Assembly (NCBI GenBank): GCA_035693105.1
Contig: DASSHC010000508.1
Coordinates: 1-22,558, forward strand
Length of the DNA: 22,558 nt
Direction of reading: 5' to 3'
Source: DASSHC01 sp035693105
Lineage (GTDB): Bacteria; Chloroflexota; Chloroflexia; Thermomicrobiales; Thermomicrobiaceae
Both the position numbers and the translations under genes were made by a program. The notes beneath the pieces were generated by a model, which was not told the origin of the DNA, made no database searches, and worked only from the letters and a program-made list of their open reading frames with translations. This document shows, in pieces, positions 1 through 7,687 of the stretch; the stretch's first letter is position 1, and each line of letters starts with the position of its first letter.

Positions 1-391
1 CGCACCACACGACGCCGTCGACGTCGAACCGCATGAAGTCGATCGTCGCGAAGTGCAGCGCGACGTACGGCGAGAACGTCCAGTCGAGCAGCCGCGTCGG
101 CAGCCCGTGGTGCTGCGCCACAGCCAACCAGTTCCAGATCGAATCGCCGGGGACATCCTCGCGGCTGGCGTATTTGCGGAAGTTGCGCAGGATGTGGCCC
201 TCCAGTTCGCCGGGGTGCTCGCCGAGCCGGGCCAGGCTGGTCAACAGGTCGTGGCCGGCGTCGCCCATGCCGCGATAGGCGAACGGCGAGCGGAAGCGCC
301 CGATCGCGGCGTTCCAGGTACCCTGGAAGAGCCAGTCGTTCAGCTCGTTCCAGCTCGTCACCCGAATCTCGTTGGGCCCGCGCTGCTCCAT
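1..391 (-). CDS. FRG-domain protein (5' part, cut by window edge)
   Basis: The minus strand is open from the start codon at 391 to the left edge (about 130 codons). It translates to an FRG domain: near residue 40 is FAYRGMGD, and near residues 90-115 is the hallmark block AQHHGLPTRLLDWTFSPYVA followed by LHFAT. FRG domains are named for the FRG motif and recur in proteins of unknown biochemical role, often in accessory or defence-like neighbourhoods. I chose ATG 391 because GGGAG lies 5 nt upstream; ATG 403, four codons earlier, is possible but has no clear ribosome binding site. The gene is divergent from the FAD/Fe-S oxidoreductase, with about 125 bp between them. The C-terminal half is outside the window, so any further domain is unknown. 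The family call is firm; the function is not known. Confidence 0.85.
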   Translation of the reverse strand, partial: MEQRGPNEIRVTSWNELNDWLFQGTWNAAIGRFRSPFAYRGMGDAGHDLLTSLARLGEHPGELEGHILRNFRKYASREDVPGDSIWNWLAVAQHHGLPTRLLDWTFSPYVALHFATIDFMRFDVDGVVWC

Positions 392-517
392 CACCGCTCC
401 CATCGTGCCGCTCACCGCGAGCCGCTGGCCTGATGATACGCCCGAAGCCGCCGGGGCGAATGCTAAGATTGCCGTATGAGTTGATCGCCGGGCGGCAGAG
501 CGCAGGGAGGCAAGAGC

Positions 518-3484
518 ATGGTGGTGACCACGGAGGCGCGCGCCCCGGAGGCCGAGGCGGCTCGCTCGCTGGCCGAGGAGCTGCGCTGGCGCATCGCCGG
601 CGAGGTCCGCTTCGACGAGTACAGCCGCGCGCTCTACAGCACCGACGCCAGCAACTACCAAATCGTGCCGCTCGGCGTGGTGCTGCCCAAGACGGTCGAC
701 GACCTGCGCGCCACGATCGAGCTGGCCGCGAAATATCAGACGCCGATTCTGCCGCGCGGCGGCGGCAGCAGCCTGGCCGGGCAGACCGTTGGCCGGGCGG
801 TGGTGGTCGACACGTCCAAGTACCTCAATCAGATCCTGGAAGTCGATCCCGAGGGCCGGCTGGTGCGCGTCCAGCCGGGGATCGTGCTGGCCAACCTCAA
901 CGCCAAGCTGCGCAAGCACGGGCTGATGTTCGGGCCGGACCCCTCCAGCGACAACCGCGCCACCATCGGCGGCGTGGTCGGCAACAACTCCACCGGCGCG
1001 CACTCGATCCTCTACGGCATGACCAAGGACCACGTGCTGGCCGCCCACACCATCCTCTCCGACGGCAGCGAGATCAGCTTCGGACAGCTCGCGTCTGAGG
1101 CACTGGCCGAGAAATATCAGCTCGAATCGCGCGAGGGGCAGCTCTACCGCGAGCTGCGCCGCCTGCGCGACGAGTACGGCGCGGCCATCGAGCACGACTT
1201 CCCGCGCCACTGGCGCCGCTCGACCGGCTACAACCTGCGCGAGCTGCTCGGCATGGGCACGCCCGACTTCAACCCGGCGCGGATGCTGGCCAGCTCCGAG
1301 GGGACGCTGGCCTTCGGCGCCGAGTACACCATGAAGCTGGTGCCGCGCCCCAAGCTGACCGCGCTGGTGATCCTGCAGTACGACGACCTGATCCGCTGCT
1401 TGGAGGCGACCATCCCGATTCTGGCCTGCGAGCCGTCGGCCGTCGAGCTGATGGACGACCTCTTGATCGACCTGACGCGCACCCAGCCCGCCTACGCGCG
1501 CCAGATCGCCTTCATCAAGGGCAACCCGCAGGCGCTCTTGACCGTCGAGTTCTACGGCGAGAGCGAGGCCGAGCTGCGGCAGAAGGTGGCGCGGCTGCGC
1601 GCCGAGGCCGGCGCGCAGGGCGTGCTGGGCGATGTCGAGCCGATCGAGCTGTTCGATCCCAAGCTGCAGGCCGACGTCTGGTCGGTGCGCAAGGCGGGCC
1701 AGGGGCTGCTGATGAGCACGCGCGGCGACGCCAAGCCGATCGCGGCCATCGAGGACGTGGCGGTGCCGGTCGAGCACCTGGCCGAGTACGTGCGCGGCGT
1801 GCGGCAGTTGGTCGCGGAGCAGGGAACGCGCGCCGCCTTCTACGCCCACGCTAGCGCCGGCTGCCTGCACGTGCGCCCGCTGGTCGACCTCAAGACGGCG
1901 CGCGGCGTCGAGACGATGCGCGAGCTGACCTGGGGCGCGGCCCGGCTGGCGGTCAAGTTCGGCGGGGTGATGAGCGGCGAGCACGGCGACGGCCTGGCGC
2001 GCGGCGAGCTCAACCCGATCATCTTCGGCCCGACGCTCTACCAGTGCATGCGCGAGCTGAAGGCCGCCTTCGATCCGGCCGGGCTGATGAACCCCGGCAA
2101 GATCGTCGATTGCCCGCCGCTGACCGAGAACCTGCGCTACGGCGCCGACTACGCCACCATGCCGATCACGACCCACCTCAGCTTCGCCAAGGAGGGCGGC
2201 TTCGCGCGGGCGGTCGAGCAGTGCAGCGGCGCGGGCGTCTGCCGCAAGCTGGAGGCGGGCACGATGTGTCCCTCGTTCATGGCGACGCGCGACGAGCACG
2301 ACTCGACGCGCGGGCGCGCCAACGCCCTGCGCGCCGCGCTCTCCGGCCGCGGGCTGGGCCAGGCGCAGTTCACCGACAAGGCCACCTACGACGTGCTCGA
2401 CCTCTGTCTCTCCTGCAAGGCCTGCAAGACCGAGTGCCCGACCGGGGTGGACATGGCCAAGATCAAAACCGAGTACCTGGCCCACTACTACGAGGCGCAC
2501 GGCACGCCGCTGCGCGCCCGCGCCTTCGGCCACATCCACCTGATCAATCAACTCGGCAGCAAGGCCGCGCCGCTGGCGAACCTGGCGCTGCACACCCCGC
2601 TGGCCGAGGTGGGCAAGAAGCTGCTCGGCATCCACCCGGCGCGCGAGATCGCGCCCTTCGCCCGCCAGACCTTCGCCGACTGGTTCGAGGGGCGGCGGGC
2701 GAGCAAGCCGGTGGGCACGCGCGGCCCCGCTGTCTACTACAACGACACCTTCACCAACTACACCTACCCCGAGGTCGGTAAGGCCGCCGTGGCGCTGCTG
2801 GAGGCCGCCGGCTACAGCGTCGAGGTGGTAGCCCAGCACGCCTGCTGCGGCCGCCCGCTGCTCTCCAAGGGACTGGTCGAGGACGCCCGCAAGTTGGCTC
2901 AGCGCAACGTAGCGGCGCTGGCGCCCTTCGCGCGCCAGGGCGTGCCGATCGTCGGCACGGAGCCGAGCTGCATCCTGACGCTGCGCGACGAGTACCTCGA
3001 CCTCTTGCCGGCCGACGCCAGCGCCGCGCTGGTGGCCGAGCACTCGTTCATGCTCGATGAGTTCCTGGCCAAACTGCTGGACGAGGGACAGCTCGACATT
3101 GCTTGGCGCCCCGAGCCGGGGCCGCGCGTCCTCTTCCACGGGCACTGCCACCAGAAGGCGCTGATCGGGATGAAGCCCTCGATGGCGATCCTGGCGGCGG
3201 CCGGCTGCGAGGGCGCGGAGAGCGGCGCCGGCTGCTGCGGCATGGCGGGCTCGTTCGGCTACGAGGCGGAGCACTACGAGATCTCGCGCAAGATCGGCGC
3301 GGAGCGGCTCTTCCCAGCGGTCGAGTCCCAGCCGCGCGCGGCGGTGGTGGCGGTGACCGGCGTCTCCTGCCGCGAGCAGATCGGGCACTTCACCAGCCGC
3401 CGCCCGCTCCATCTGGCCGAGGTGCTGGCCAGCCGGCTGGCCGCGGATACGGGCAACGGCGGGGTGTCGCTCGCCGCGGACTGA
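518..3484 (+). CDS. FAD-binding and Fe-S cluster oxidoreductase (glycolate/D-2-hydroxyglutarate dehydrogenase type)
   Basis: This 988-aa protein fuses a flavin 2-hydroxyacid dehydrogenase to an Fe-S/CCG electron-transfer module, like E. coli YdiJ (a D-2-hydroxyglutarate dehydrogenase of similar length). A PCMH FAD domain spans about residues 48-220 (RGGGSSLAGQ at 80, GGVVGNNSTGAHS at 151). The FAD-oxidase C domain follows, with GEHGDG near 487 and MNPGKIV near 524. Ferredoxin-type cysteines follow: CSGAGVC near 568 and CLSCKACKTECP near 629. Two CCG-domain cysteine sets are at HACCGRP (about 775) and GHCHQKA ... GAGCCGMAGSFGYE (about 876-915). It probably oxidises a D-2-hydroxy acid and passes electrons to a quinone or cytochrome; the exact substrate cannot be read. 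GGGAGG lies 7 nt before ATG 518. There is no signal peptide. The toxin-antitoxin pair begins 19 nt downstream and may be co-transcribed. Confidence 0.9.
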   Translation: MVVTTEARAPEAEAARSLAEELRWRIAGEVRFDEYSRALYSTDASNYQIVPLGVVLPKTVDDLRATIELAAKYQTPILPRGGGSSLAGQTVGRAVVVDTSKYLNQILEVDPEGRLVRVQPGIVLANLNAKLRKHGLMFGPDPSSDNRATIGGVVGNNSTGAHSILYGMTKDHVLAAHTILSDGSEISFGQLASEALAEKYQLESREGQLYRELRRLRDEYGAAIEHDFPRHWRRSTGYNLRELLGMGTPDFNPARMLASSEGTLAFGAEYTMKLVPRPKLTALVILQYDDLIRCLEATIPILACEPSAVELMDDLLIDLTRTQPAYARQIAFIKGNPQALLTVEFYGESEAELRQKVARLRAEAGAQGVLGDVEPIELFDPKLQADVWSVRKAGQGLLMSTRGDAKPIAAIEDVAVPVEHLAEYVRGVRQLVAEQGTRAAFYAHASAGCLHVRPLVDLKTARGVETMRELTWGAARLAVKFGGVMSGEHGDGLARGELNPIIFGPTLYQCMRELKAAFDPAGLMNPGKIVDCPPLTENLRYGADYATMPITTHLSFAKEGGFARAVEQCSGAGVCRKLEAGTMCPSFMATRDEHDSTRGRANALRAALSGRGLGQAQFTDKATYDVLDLCLSCKACKTECPTGVDMAKIKTEYLAHYYEAHGTPLRARAFGHIHLINQLGSKAAPLANLALHTPLAEVGKKLLGIHPAREIAPFARQTFADWFEGRRASKPVGTRGPAVYYNDTFTNYTYPEVGKAAVALLEAAGYSVEVVAQHACCGRPLLSKGLVEDARKLAQRNVAALAPFARQGVPIVGTEPSCILTLRDEYLDLLPADASAALVAEHSFMLDEFLAKLLDEGQLDIAWRPEPGPRVLFHGHCHQKALIGMKPSMAILAAAGCEGAESGAGCCGMAGSFGYEAEHYEISRKIGAERLFPAVESQPRAAVVAVTGVSCREQIGHFTSRRPLHLAEVLASRLAADTGNGGVSLAAD

Positions 3485-3503
3485 CCCAGTAGGAGGTGCA
3501 TCC

Positions 3504-3824
3504 ATGAGCGAGTCCGCCAGCAGCCAGCCGGCGCGGACAGTGGATGATTTCATCGCGATTCTGAAGGACCAGCTTCCCTCGCTCCAGCGGCGCTACCACG
3601 TCCGCTCGCTCGGCATTTTCGGATCGTACGTCCGCGGCGAACAACGGCCGGGCAGCGATCTCGACGTGCTGGTCGAGTTCTCCGAGACACCCGGCCTGCT
3701 CAAGTACATCGCGCTGCGCAATGAATTGAGCGACCTGCTCGGCGTTCCAGTCGATCTCGTGAAGCGCGGCTCGCCCAGGCCTCGGGTCGGACAGCGCATC
3801 GAGCAGGAGGTTATCCCGGTGTGA
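3504..3824 (+). CDS. mntA: MNT-family nucleotidyltransferase antitoxin (MntA-like)
   Basis: A 106-aa minimal nucleotidyltransferase with the exact GSX10DXD signature: Gly40-Ser41, then Asp52-Leu-Asp54, and a third acidic position in PVDLV (Asp84). In characterised MntA-HepT pairs the antitoxin transfers AMP units to a tyrosine next to the HEPN active site and thereby silences the toxin. The next gene is a HEPN protein carrying that tyrosine. The start has AGGAGG 7 nt upstream. The stop TGA overlaps the HEPN start as GTGA, which implies translational coupling. A decayed paralogue of this gene lies at 8421-8787 in the window, with 30 of 39 C-terminal residues identical by my count. Confidence 0.88.
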   Translation: MSESASSQPARTVDDFIAILKDQLPSLQRRYHVRSLGIFGSYVRGEQRPGSDLDVLVEFSETPGLLKYIALRNELSDLLGVPVDLVKRGSPRPRVGQRIEQEVIPV

Positions 3825-4189
3825 CAGCCGAGCCACGATTCCTAAGCTATCTCCAAGATATTGCCGATGCCATAGCTCATGTCGAGGCGTTCATCGCTGA
3901 CATGACTTTTTTAGAGTTCACCGCCGACGACAAGACCGTCTTCGCGGTCATCCACGCGCTGGAGATTATTGGAGAGGCTACGAAGCGGCTGCCTTCGGAC
4001 CTCCGTGAGCGCTACCCGGTCATACCCTGGCGAAATATGGCAGGTATGCGTGACGTGCTGATTCACGCCTATGATCGAGTGGATCCAGAGGACGTTTGGA
4101 GAACCGCCCGCCAGGATTTGCCCACGCTTCGACCGCAGATCGCCTCGATGATCGAGCGCGAGAGTGGGCGCGAAGCAACCGATACCTGA
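3821..4189 (+). CDS. hepT: HEPN-domain RNase toxin (HepT-like, DUF86)
   Basis: A 122-aa all-helical HEPN protein. The catalytic RX4HXY motif is intact as RDVLIHAY (Arg77, His82, Tyr84); Tyr84 is the residue AMPylated by MntA in studied pairs. The region HALEIIGEATKRLP (45-58) is typical of the DUF86 family. Translation starts at GTG 3821, overlapping the MNT stop codon by four bases, with AGGAGG ten bases upstream inside the MNT gene. Its codon use is less GC-biased than that of the oxidoreductase upstream, which is compatible with transfer of the pair. The motif being intact suggests a functional toxin. Members act as RNases on tRNA or mRNA; the target here is unknown. Confidence 0.87.
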   Translation: MTAEPRFLSYLQDIADAIAHVEAFIADMTFLEFTADDKTVFAVIHALEIIGEATKRLPSDLRERYPVIPWRNMAGMRDVLIHAYDRVDPEDVWRTARQDLPTLRPQIASMIERESGREATDT

Positions 4190-4254
4190 TCCGGAGTTCG
4201 CGCCGACCACGCCGCGCAGCTTGAATACATGTAGTACAACGTGAGTGATTACGA

Positions 4255-4398
4255 CCTTCGACACGCTCAGGACGCCTGGGGAGGCGTCACCGTTCCCCCT
4301 GTCATCCCTTCGACGGGCTCAGGGCAGGCTCTTCGCTGCGGCTCAGGATGACAGGGGGGGCGACTCAGTCTGCCCTGCCGTCCTGAGTTTGTCGAAGG
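4255..4398. repeat. Nested palindromic intergenic repeat (REP/MITE-like)
   Basis: Two inverted repeats are nested. The outer arms are CCTTCGACACGCTCAGGACG (4255-4274) and its near-complement at 4379-4398 (18 of 20 positions). The inner arms are perfect: CCCCCTGTCATCC (4295-4307) against GGATGACAGGGGG (4346-4358). The segment 4301-4355 matches, in reverse complement, 8579-8629 inside the foldback element of this window, and 4383-4406 resembles 8611-8634. The repeat sits between convergent genes (HEPN stop 4189, protease stop 4444), so its RNA hairpin could also end transcription in both directions, though no T-run follows. Such modules are usually dispersed in many copies through a genome. Confidence 0.8.
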
Positions 4399-4443
4399 GA
4401 TCTCCCTGCCGCGGACAATGAGTCGGCGCCCGGCTCTAAAGGA

Positions 4444-6057
4444 CTACGTGCCGCCCATGCCCAGCGCCCCGCCTAACTCGGATCCATCCGGGCTGCCCCA
4501 GCCGGTGCACGAATCCCAACCCAGACCCGCGCGGTACGCTCCGTTGGTGCCGCTGGTAATATCGCGGAAGGCGCCAGAATTGACCGGCAAGCCGTAGATC
4601 AGCGGGTTGAGAAACCCGACCGGCGGCTGCTGCCCCGCTTGCTTCCCCTGATTGATCAAGGTGATCAACCCGGCCCACAGCGGCGCCACCGCGCTCGTGC
4701 CACCGAAAACCAGCTGCTGTCCATCTACCAACACCTGATACCCCGTCGTCGGGCTGGCATCGCCGGACACATCCGGTACACCGCGGCCGCGTCTGGTGCG
4801 ACGCAGCCGCTTCACCTGCGCCTGCCAGGACGGCAGCGGGAATTGGGCGCTGATACCGCCACCGGTCGCGCCTCCCCCTGCATCGTGCCAAACGACCTCA
4901 CGCGTGATCGTTCCGCCGGCGGATTCCAGCGTCGTGCCGCCGCAACCGGTGGCGTTGGGGCTCGAGGCAGGAAAGTCGACGTGCCGGCCAGTTGGCATGC
5001 CGTCCTTCGAGCCGTTGTCGCCGGAGGCGCAGAAGACGGTGACACCCACCAGCGCGGCGTCCTGGAAGGCCTGGTCGATGGCCTGCATGGTCGCCGGAGT
5101 CCACTGCGCCTCGGGCGCTCCCCAGCTAATCGAGAGCACCGACGGGTGGTTGGTCGTGTCGTGAATAGCGGTGTTGATGGCGTTGATGAAACCCTGGTCG
5201 GAGTTGGGCGCGAAATAGACCACGATGTGGGCCTTCGGGGCGATGGCGCCGCAGACCTCGATATCCAGCACGACTTCGCCATCGGCGCTGGTGGGATCGC
5301 CGGTCGGCTGATTCGTGGCACCATCTACCGAGACCGCCGTCACGTTCGGCACCGGGAGGGAGAGCTGGGTGAAGTATGTCTGGATGTCGGAGCTCTTGAA
5401 CCCTCCGCCAAACTCCAGGATGCCAATGGACTGTCCGCTGCCATCGAGTCCCGCCGGGAAGTCGTACAACTGTGCGATCTCGACCGGGGTGTAGGAGGTC
5501 CCCGCGGCGTGCGGCGCGACGCCGTGACCGGGGTGCGGTTCAAGGGCACGAAATCGCGGGTGGAGTTGCGGGCGGTTGTCGAGCCCGACGACTGTTTGGA
5601 TCAGCGGCGCGAGATCCGCCGGCGCCATGACCGGGCCGCTGCGCGCGCGGAACCTGCCTTCGTTCGAGGTGTAGTGGGTCAACTGAACCTTGAAAGCATT
5701 GCTCAGGGCGGCGACCGTCCCGGACAGGATGACGGTCCGCTTGGCTGGGTTCGCCTCGACAACCGCGAGACCGTGCTGGTGGGCAAAGGCTTCGATCTTG
5801 GCGATAGCGGCGGGGTCCGCTCCACGCGCGGCGGCCAATTCCTCGCGGCTCAGATACGCTCGCTGGCCCGATTCACCGGTCGCCCGGTTCTGAGCAGCAT
5901 GCTCGTCTTGTTCAGCGTGCTCGGGTCGCAGGACCACGGTTACCTGAATGCGCTCGTTGGGTTCGGCGGGGCTGACTGCCTGAGCGTGCGGCATGAGTTC
6001 GGTGGGGGCCGTTCGCTCCGTACCGGGGATCGCAACGTACGCGTGATTTTGTGACAT
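4444..6057 (-). CDS. Kumamolisin-like S53 (sedolisin) serine-carboxyl protease
   Basis: A 537-aa pro-protease. Residues about 1-190 form the Pro-kumamolisin prodomain (IQVTVVLR, VILSGTVAALSNAF). The catalytic domain follows with the full sedolisin tetrad: Glu261 and Asp265 in GEVVLDIE, oxyanion Asp347 in SGDNGS, nucleophile Ser455 in GGTSAVAP. Spacing matches kumamolisin (Glu to Asp +4, to oxyanion Asp +86). The C-terminal Ca-binding region is FRDITSG ... GWDSCTGWGSPDG. Such enzymes act at acidic pH after autoprocessing. No signal peptide is visible, as in kumamolisin itself, so the export route is unclear. Start ATG 6057 has GGAG 8 nt upstream and begins MSQNHAY; an in-frame extension to 6180 looks unlike the family. 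It lies 164 nt downstream of the SdpB-like gene on the same strand. Confidence 0.93.
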   Translation of the reverse strand: MSQNHAYVAIPGTERTAPTELMPHAQAVSPAEPNERIQVTVVLRPEHAEQDEHAAQNRATGESGQRAYLSREELAAARGADPAAIAKIEAFAHQHGLAVVEANPAKRTVILSGTVAALSNAFKVQLTHYTSNEGRFRARSGPVMAPADLAPLIQTVVGLDNRPQLHPRFRALEPHPGHGVAPHAAGTSYTPVEIAQLYDFPAGLDGSGQSIGILEFGGGFKSSDIQTYFTQLSLPVPNVTAVSVDGATNQPTGDPTSADGEVVLDIEVCGAIAPKAHIVVYFAPNSDQGFINAINTAIHDTTNHPSVLSISWGAPEAQWTPATMQAIDQAFQDAALVGVTVFCASGDNGSKDGMPTGRHVDFPASSPNATGCGGTTLESAGGTITREVVWHDAGGGATGGGISAQFPLPSWQAQVKRLRRTRRGRGVPDVSGDASPTTGYQVLVDGQQLVFGGTSAVAPLWAGLITLINQGKQAGQQPPVGFLNPLIYGLPVNSGAFRDITSGTNGAYRAGLGWDSCTGWGSPDGSELGGALGMGGT

Positions 6058-6221
6058 GCTGCCTTCTCCCATCGCTCGCCACGCCGCCGTTTGAGCGCGG
6101 CCCAGGTCCAACGCGCGTCGCGGCCAACATCGTAGCCTGGCTGTGAATGGCCACCTCCCGCCACATGATCGGGGACTCACCGATGGGATGTCGCCGCGAC
6201 ACCCGGGTGATCCACACGCGT

Positions 6222-7055
6222 TCAGAATCGAGCGTACACCAGCGAGCCGACCACTAGCGACGTGTAGATAACCGCAGGATAGGTCGACAAGAATGACCAG
6301 AAGAATGAGTTAAGCCCCATGACGACGGCGTTCATGAAGTGAAACGCCACACCCCAGGCGATGAACAACAAAGCCGCCGGCCAACCCGCGATCAGCACGA
6401 GAGGAAAGGCGCATTCCATCGCCATCGCTCCGTACGTCGCCATCTTGTTGGCGACGGGACGCGGGTAAAGAAACCGGGCCACGGGCTCAAAGCCATAGGT
6501 GCGCGTGTTGAAAATGGCGAACACAATATCGCCTCGTCGCCAGTGGGACGAGAAGGCTTTCGCCGCTCCGGACGTGAAATACGACAGGCACGCCTGCGCC
6601 GCGATGAACCAGAGACTCGCCTTCAGACCGAGATCGGAATGCGCGACAAACCCCAGGCAGAGCGCCCCGAAAACCTGCATCGACATTTGATCGGAACCGT
6701 CCATGCCGAACGGACTACGCAGATTCAACAGCAGAGAGGTCCCAACGATGATGAGCAACGCGACGAGAACTCCATGTCCCAGCCACAAGAGCACGGGAAG
6801 CCACAACAGTGCCACGAGTCGTATCACGAGGATCCCTTGAAACCAGCGAAATGAGAGCAACAGATTCAAGATCCTGGGCACTGGTCCCGAGCCGACGGCT
6901 ATCGGACGGCTTCCCGTTACCTGCCAGCTAAAGAGGCCGTCGTCCATCAGCTGTCTGCGATTGCAGATCCATTCCAGGGAAGAGATGGCTGCGCCAATGG
7001 CGGCGATGCTTCCGACCAGCAGAACATAGGGTCGTGGATCGATTGCCGGATTCAT
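6222..7055 (-). CDS. HTTM-family multi-pass membrane protein, SdpB-like
   Basis: A 277-aa polytopic protein with about seven or eight hydrophobic segments (for example around residues 9-27, 66-90, 93-110, 175-200 and 215-270). It has features of the HTTM superfamily (vitamin K gamma-carboxylase-like), which includes SdpB of the Bacillus SDP toxin system: a cytoplasmic stretch FSSHWRRGD ... IFNTRTYG near 170-185, then a helix with MECAFPLVLIAG. SdpB works with SdpA to mature the SdpC toxin. Its ATG overlaps the stop of the SdpA-like gene by four bases (ATGA), so the two are coupled. A reading frame open to 7349 exists but would overlap that gene by almost 300 nt. The HTTM call is reasonable; the SdpB role is inferred from context. 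Base composition is less GC-rich than that of the flanking metabolic genes. Confidence 0.65.
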   Translation of the reverse strand: MNPAIDPRPYVLLVGSIAAIGAAISSLEWICNRRQLMDDGLFSWQVTGSRPIAVGSGPVPRILNLLLSFRWFQGILVIRLVALLWLPVLLWLGHGVLVALLIIVGTSLLLNLRSPFGMDGSDQMSMQVFGALCLGFVAHSDLGLKASLWFIAAQACLSYFTSGAAKAFSSHWRRGDIVFAIFNTRTYGFEPVARFLYPRPVANKMATYGAMAMECAFPLVLIAGWPAALLFIAWGVAFHFMNAVVMGLNSFFWSFLSTYPAVIYTSLVVGSLVYARF

Positions 7056-7552
7056 ATGCGGTGCACATTCGAGATGAAGACAAGTTGCGGATCTTGAGCC
7101 GAAATGAAACCGTCTGATTGCAATATCATGAATTGGGTGGCGACCGAAGAGCGGGCGCGCGGAAGGGACGAAATATAGTTCAGGGTGGCGAGGTAAGGAA
7201 TGGTGAGATAGACGCTCCCAGGCGATGGACTCGTGGAGATCTGGAGCAGCGAGCGAACCGTGTCCGAGAGGGCCTTCTTGTTCCGCTTCTGGGGGTTCCA
7301 AATGGCGCCCCAAAGCGTTCGTGAATCGGCCAAAGGAATCTCCTGCCACAGACGGAACTCACCGACCTCGTCACAGTCGCGAAACAGGAGGTGGTAATCG
7401 TTCGTGCCTGGGCGTGGAGCAAAAAAGCTCCAGTTGGGTATCAACGAGAAAACATCCCGCCGCCTGATGACCGAGACCAGGGGGAGTTTCAGTTGACACA
7501 CCGCAGATAGCAGAAGCCATAGGAGCAGGAGAGCAATCGCGAGCGCGATCAT
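7052..7552 (-). CDS. SdpA-like membrane-anchored protein
   Basis: A 166-aa protein with one N-terminal membrane segment (residues 2-19, mostly Leu/Ala/Ile) and a soluble remainder. Its best motif is IPNWSFFAPRPGTNDYHLLF (about 38-57). The W-x-F-F-(A/T)-x-x-P core resembles the SdpA family and the small partners of HTTM proteins in peptide loci. A single Cys (19) sits at the end of the membrane segment but not in a proper lipobox. The stop overlaps the HTTM start (ATGA). The start at 7552 has only a weak GGGA upstream; the frame stays open upstream but contains no ATG, GTG or TTG back to the previous gene. I infer that it acts with the HTTM protein on the upstream 188-aa product. The family assignment is tentative. 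Confidence 0.6.
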   Translation of the reverse strand: MIALAIALLLLWLLLSAVCQLKLPLVSVIRRRDVFSLIPNWSFFAPRPGTNDYHLLFRDCDEVGEFRLWQEIPLADSRTLWGAIWNPQKRNKKALSDTVRSLLQISTSPSPGSVYLTIPYLATLNYISSLPRARSSVATQFMILQSDGFISAQDPQLVFISNVHRI

Positions 7553-7592
7553 AGCCGTATCCCAGAGTGAAACGAATCGAATTGGAGGAACA

Positions 7593-7627
7593 CCCGATCC
7601 GGCGCCGAGATCAAACGCCGGATCGGG
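7593..7627 (-). terminator. Perfect 12-bp hairpin between precursor and maturation genes
   Basis: CCCGATCCGGCG (7593-7604) and CGCCGGATCGGG (7616-7627) are exact inverse complements with an 11-nt loop. The hairpin lies about 60 nt after the 188-aa gene stop and 40 nt before the SdpA-like start. There is no U-tract, so it is more likely a partial attenuator or a 3' end-stabilising structure than a full terminator. Similar intergenic hairpins commonly give excess expression of a precursor over its processing genes. Confidence 0.65.
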
Positions 7628-7687
7628 TATCGAGCGACAGGCAATGGCGTTGGGGCGGGCTGCCTGCGGGCAAGCGCCGTTGACTGG

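Noticed and set aside
53..433. Plus-strand open frame of 126 codons at the left edge
   Set aside because: It is the antisense of the FRG-domain gene, whose conserved blocks are clear on the minus strand.
4639..6054. Plus-strand open frame of 471 codons
   Set aside because: Antisense of the S53 protease, which has a full catalytic tetrad; the plus-strand translation is Arg/Gly-rich with no family features.
6058..6180. 41-residue N-terminal extension of the S53 protease
   Set aside because: Arg/Trp-rich and unlike the family; a better ribosome binding site precedes ATG 6057.
7056..7349. 98-residue N-terminal extension of the HTTM protein
   Set aside because: It would overlap the SdpA-like gene almost entirely, while ATG 7055 gives a classic ATGA junction.
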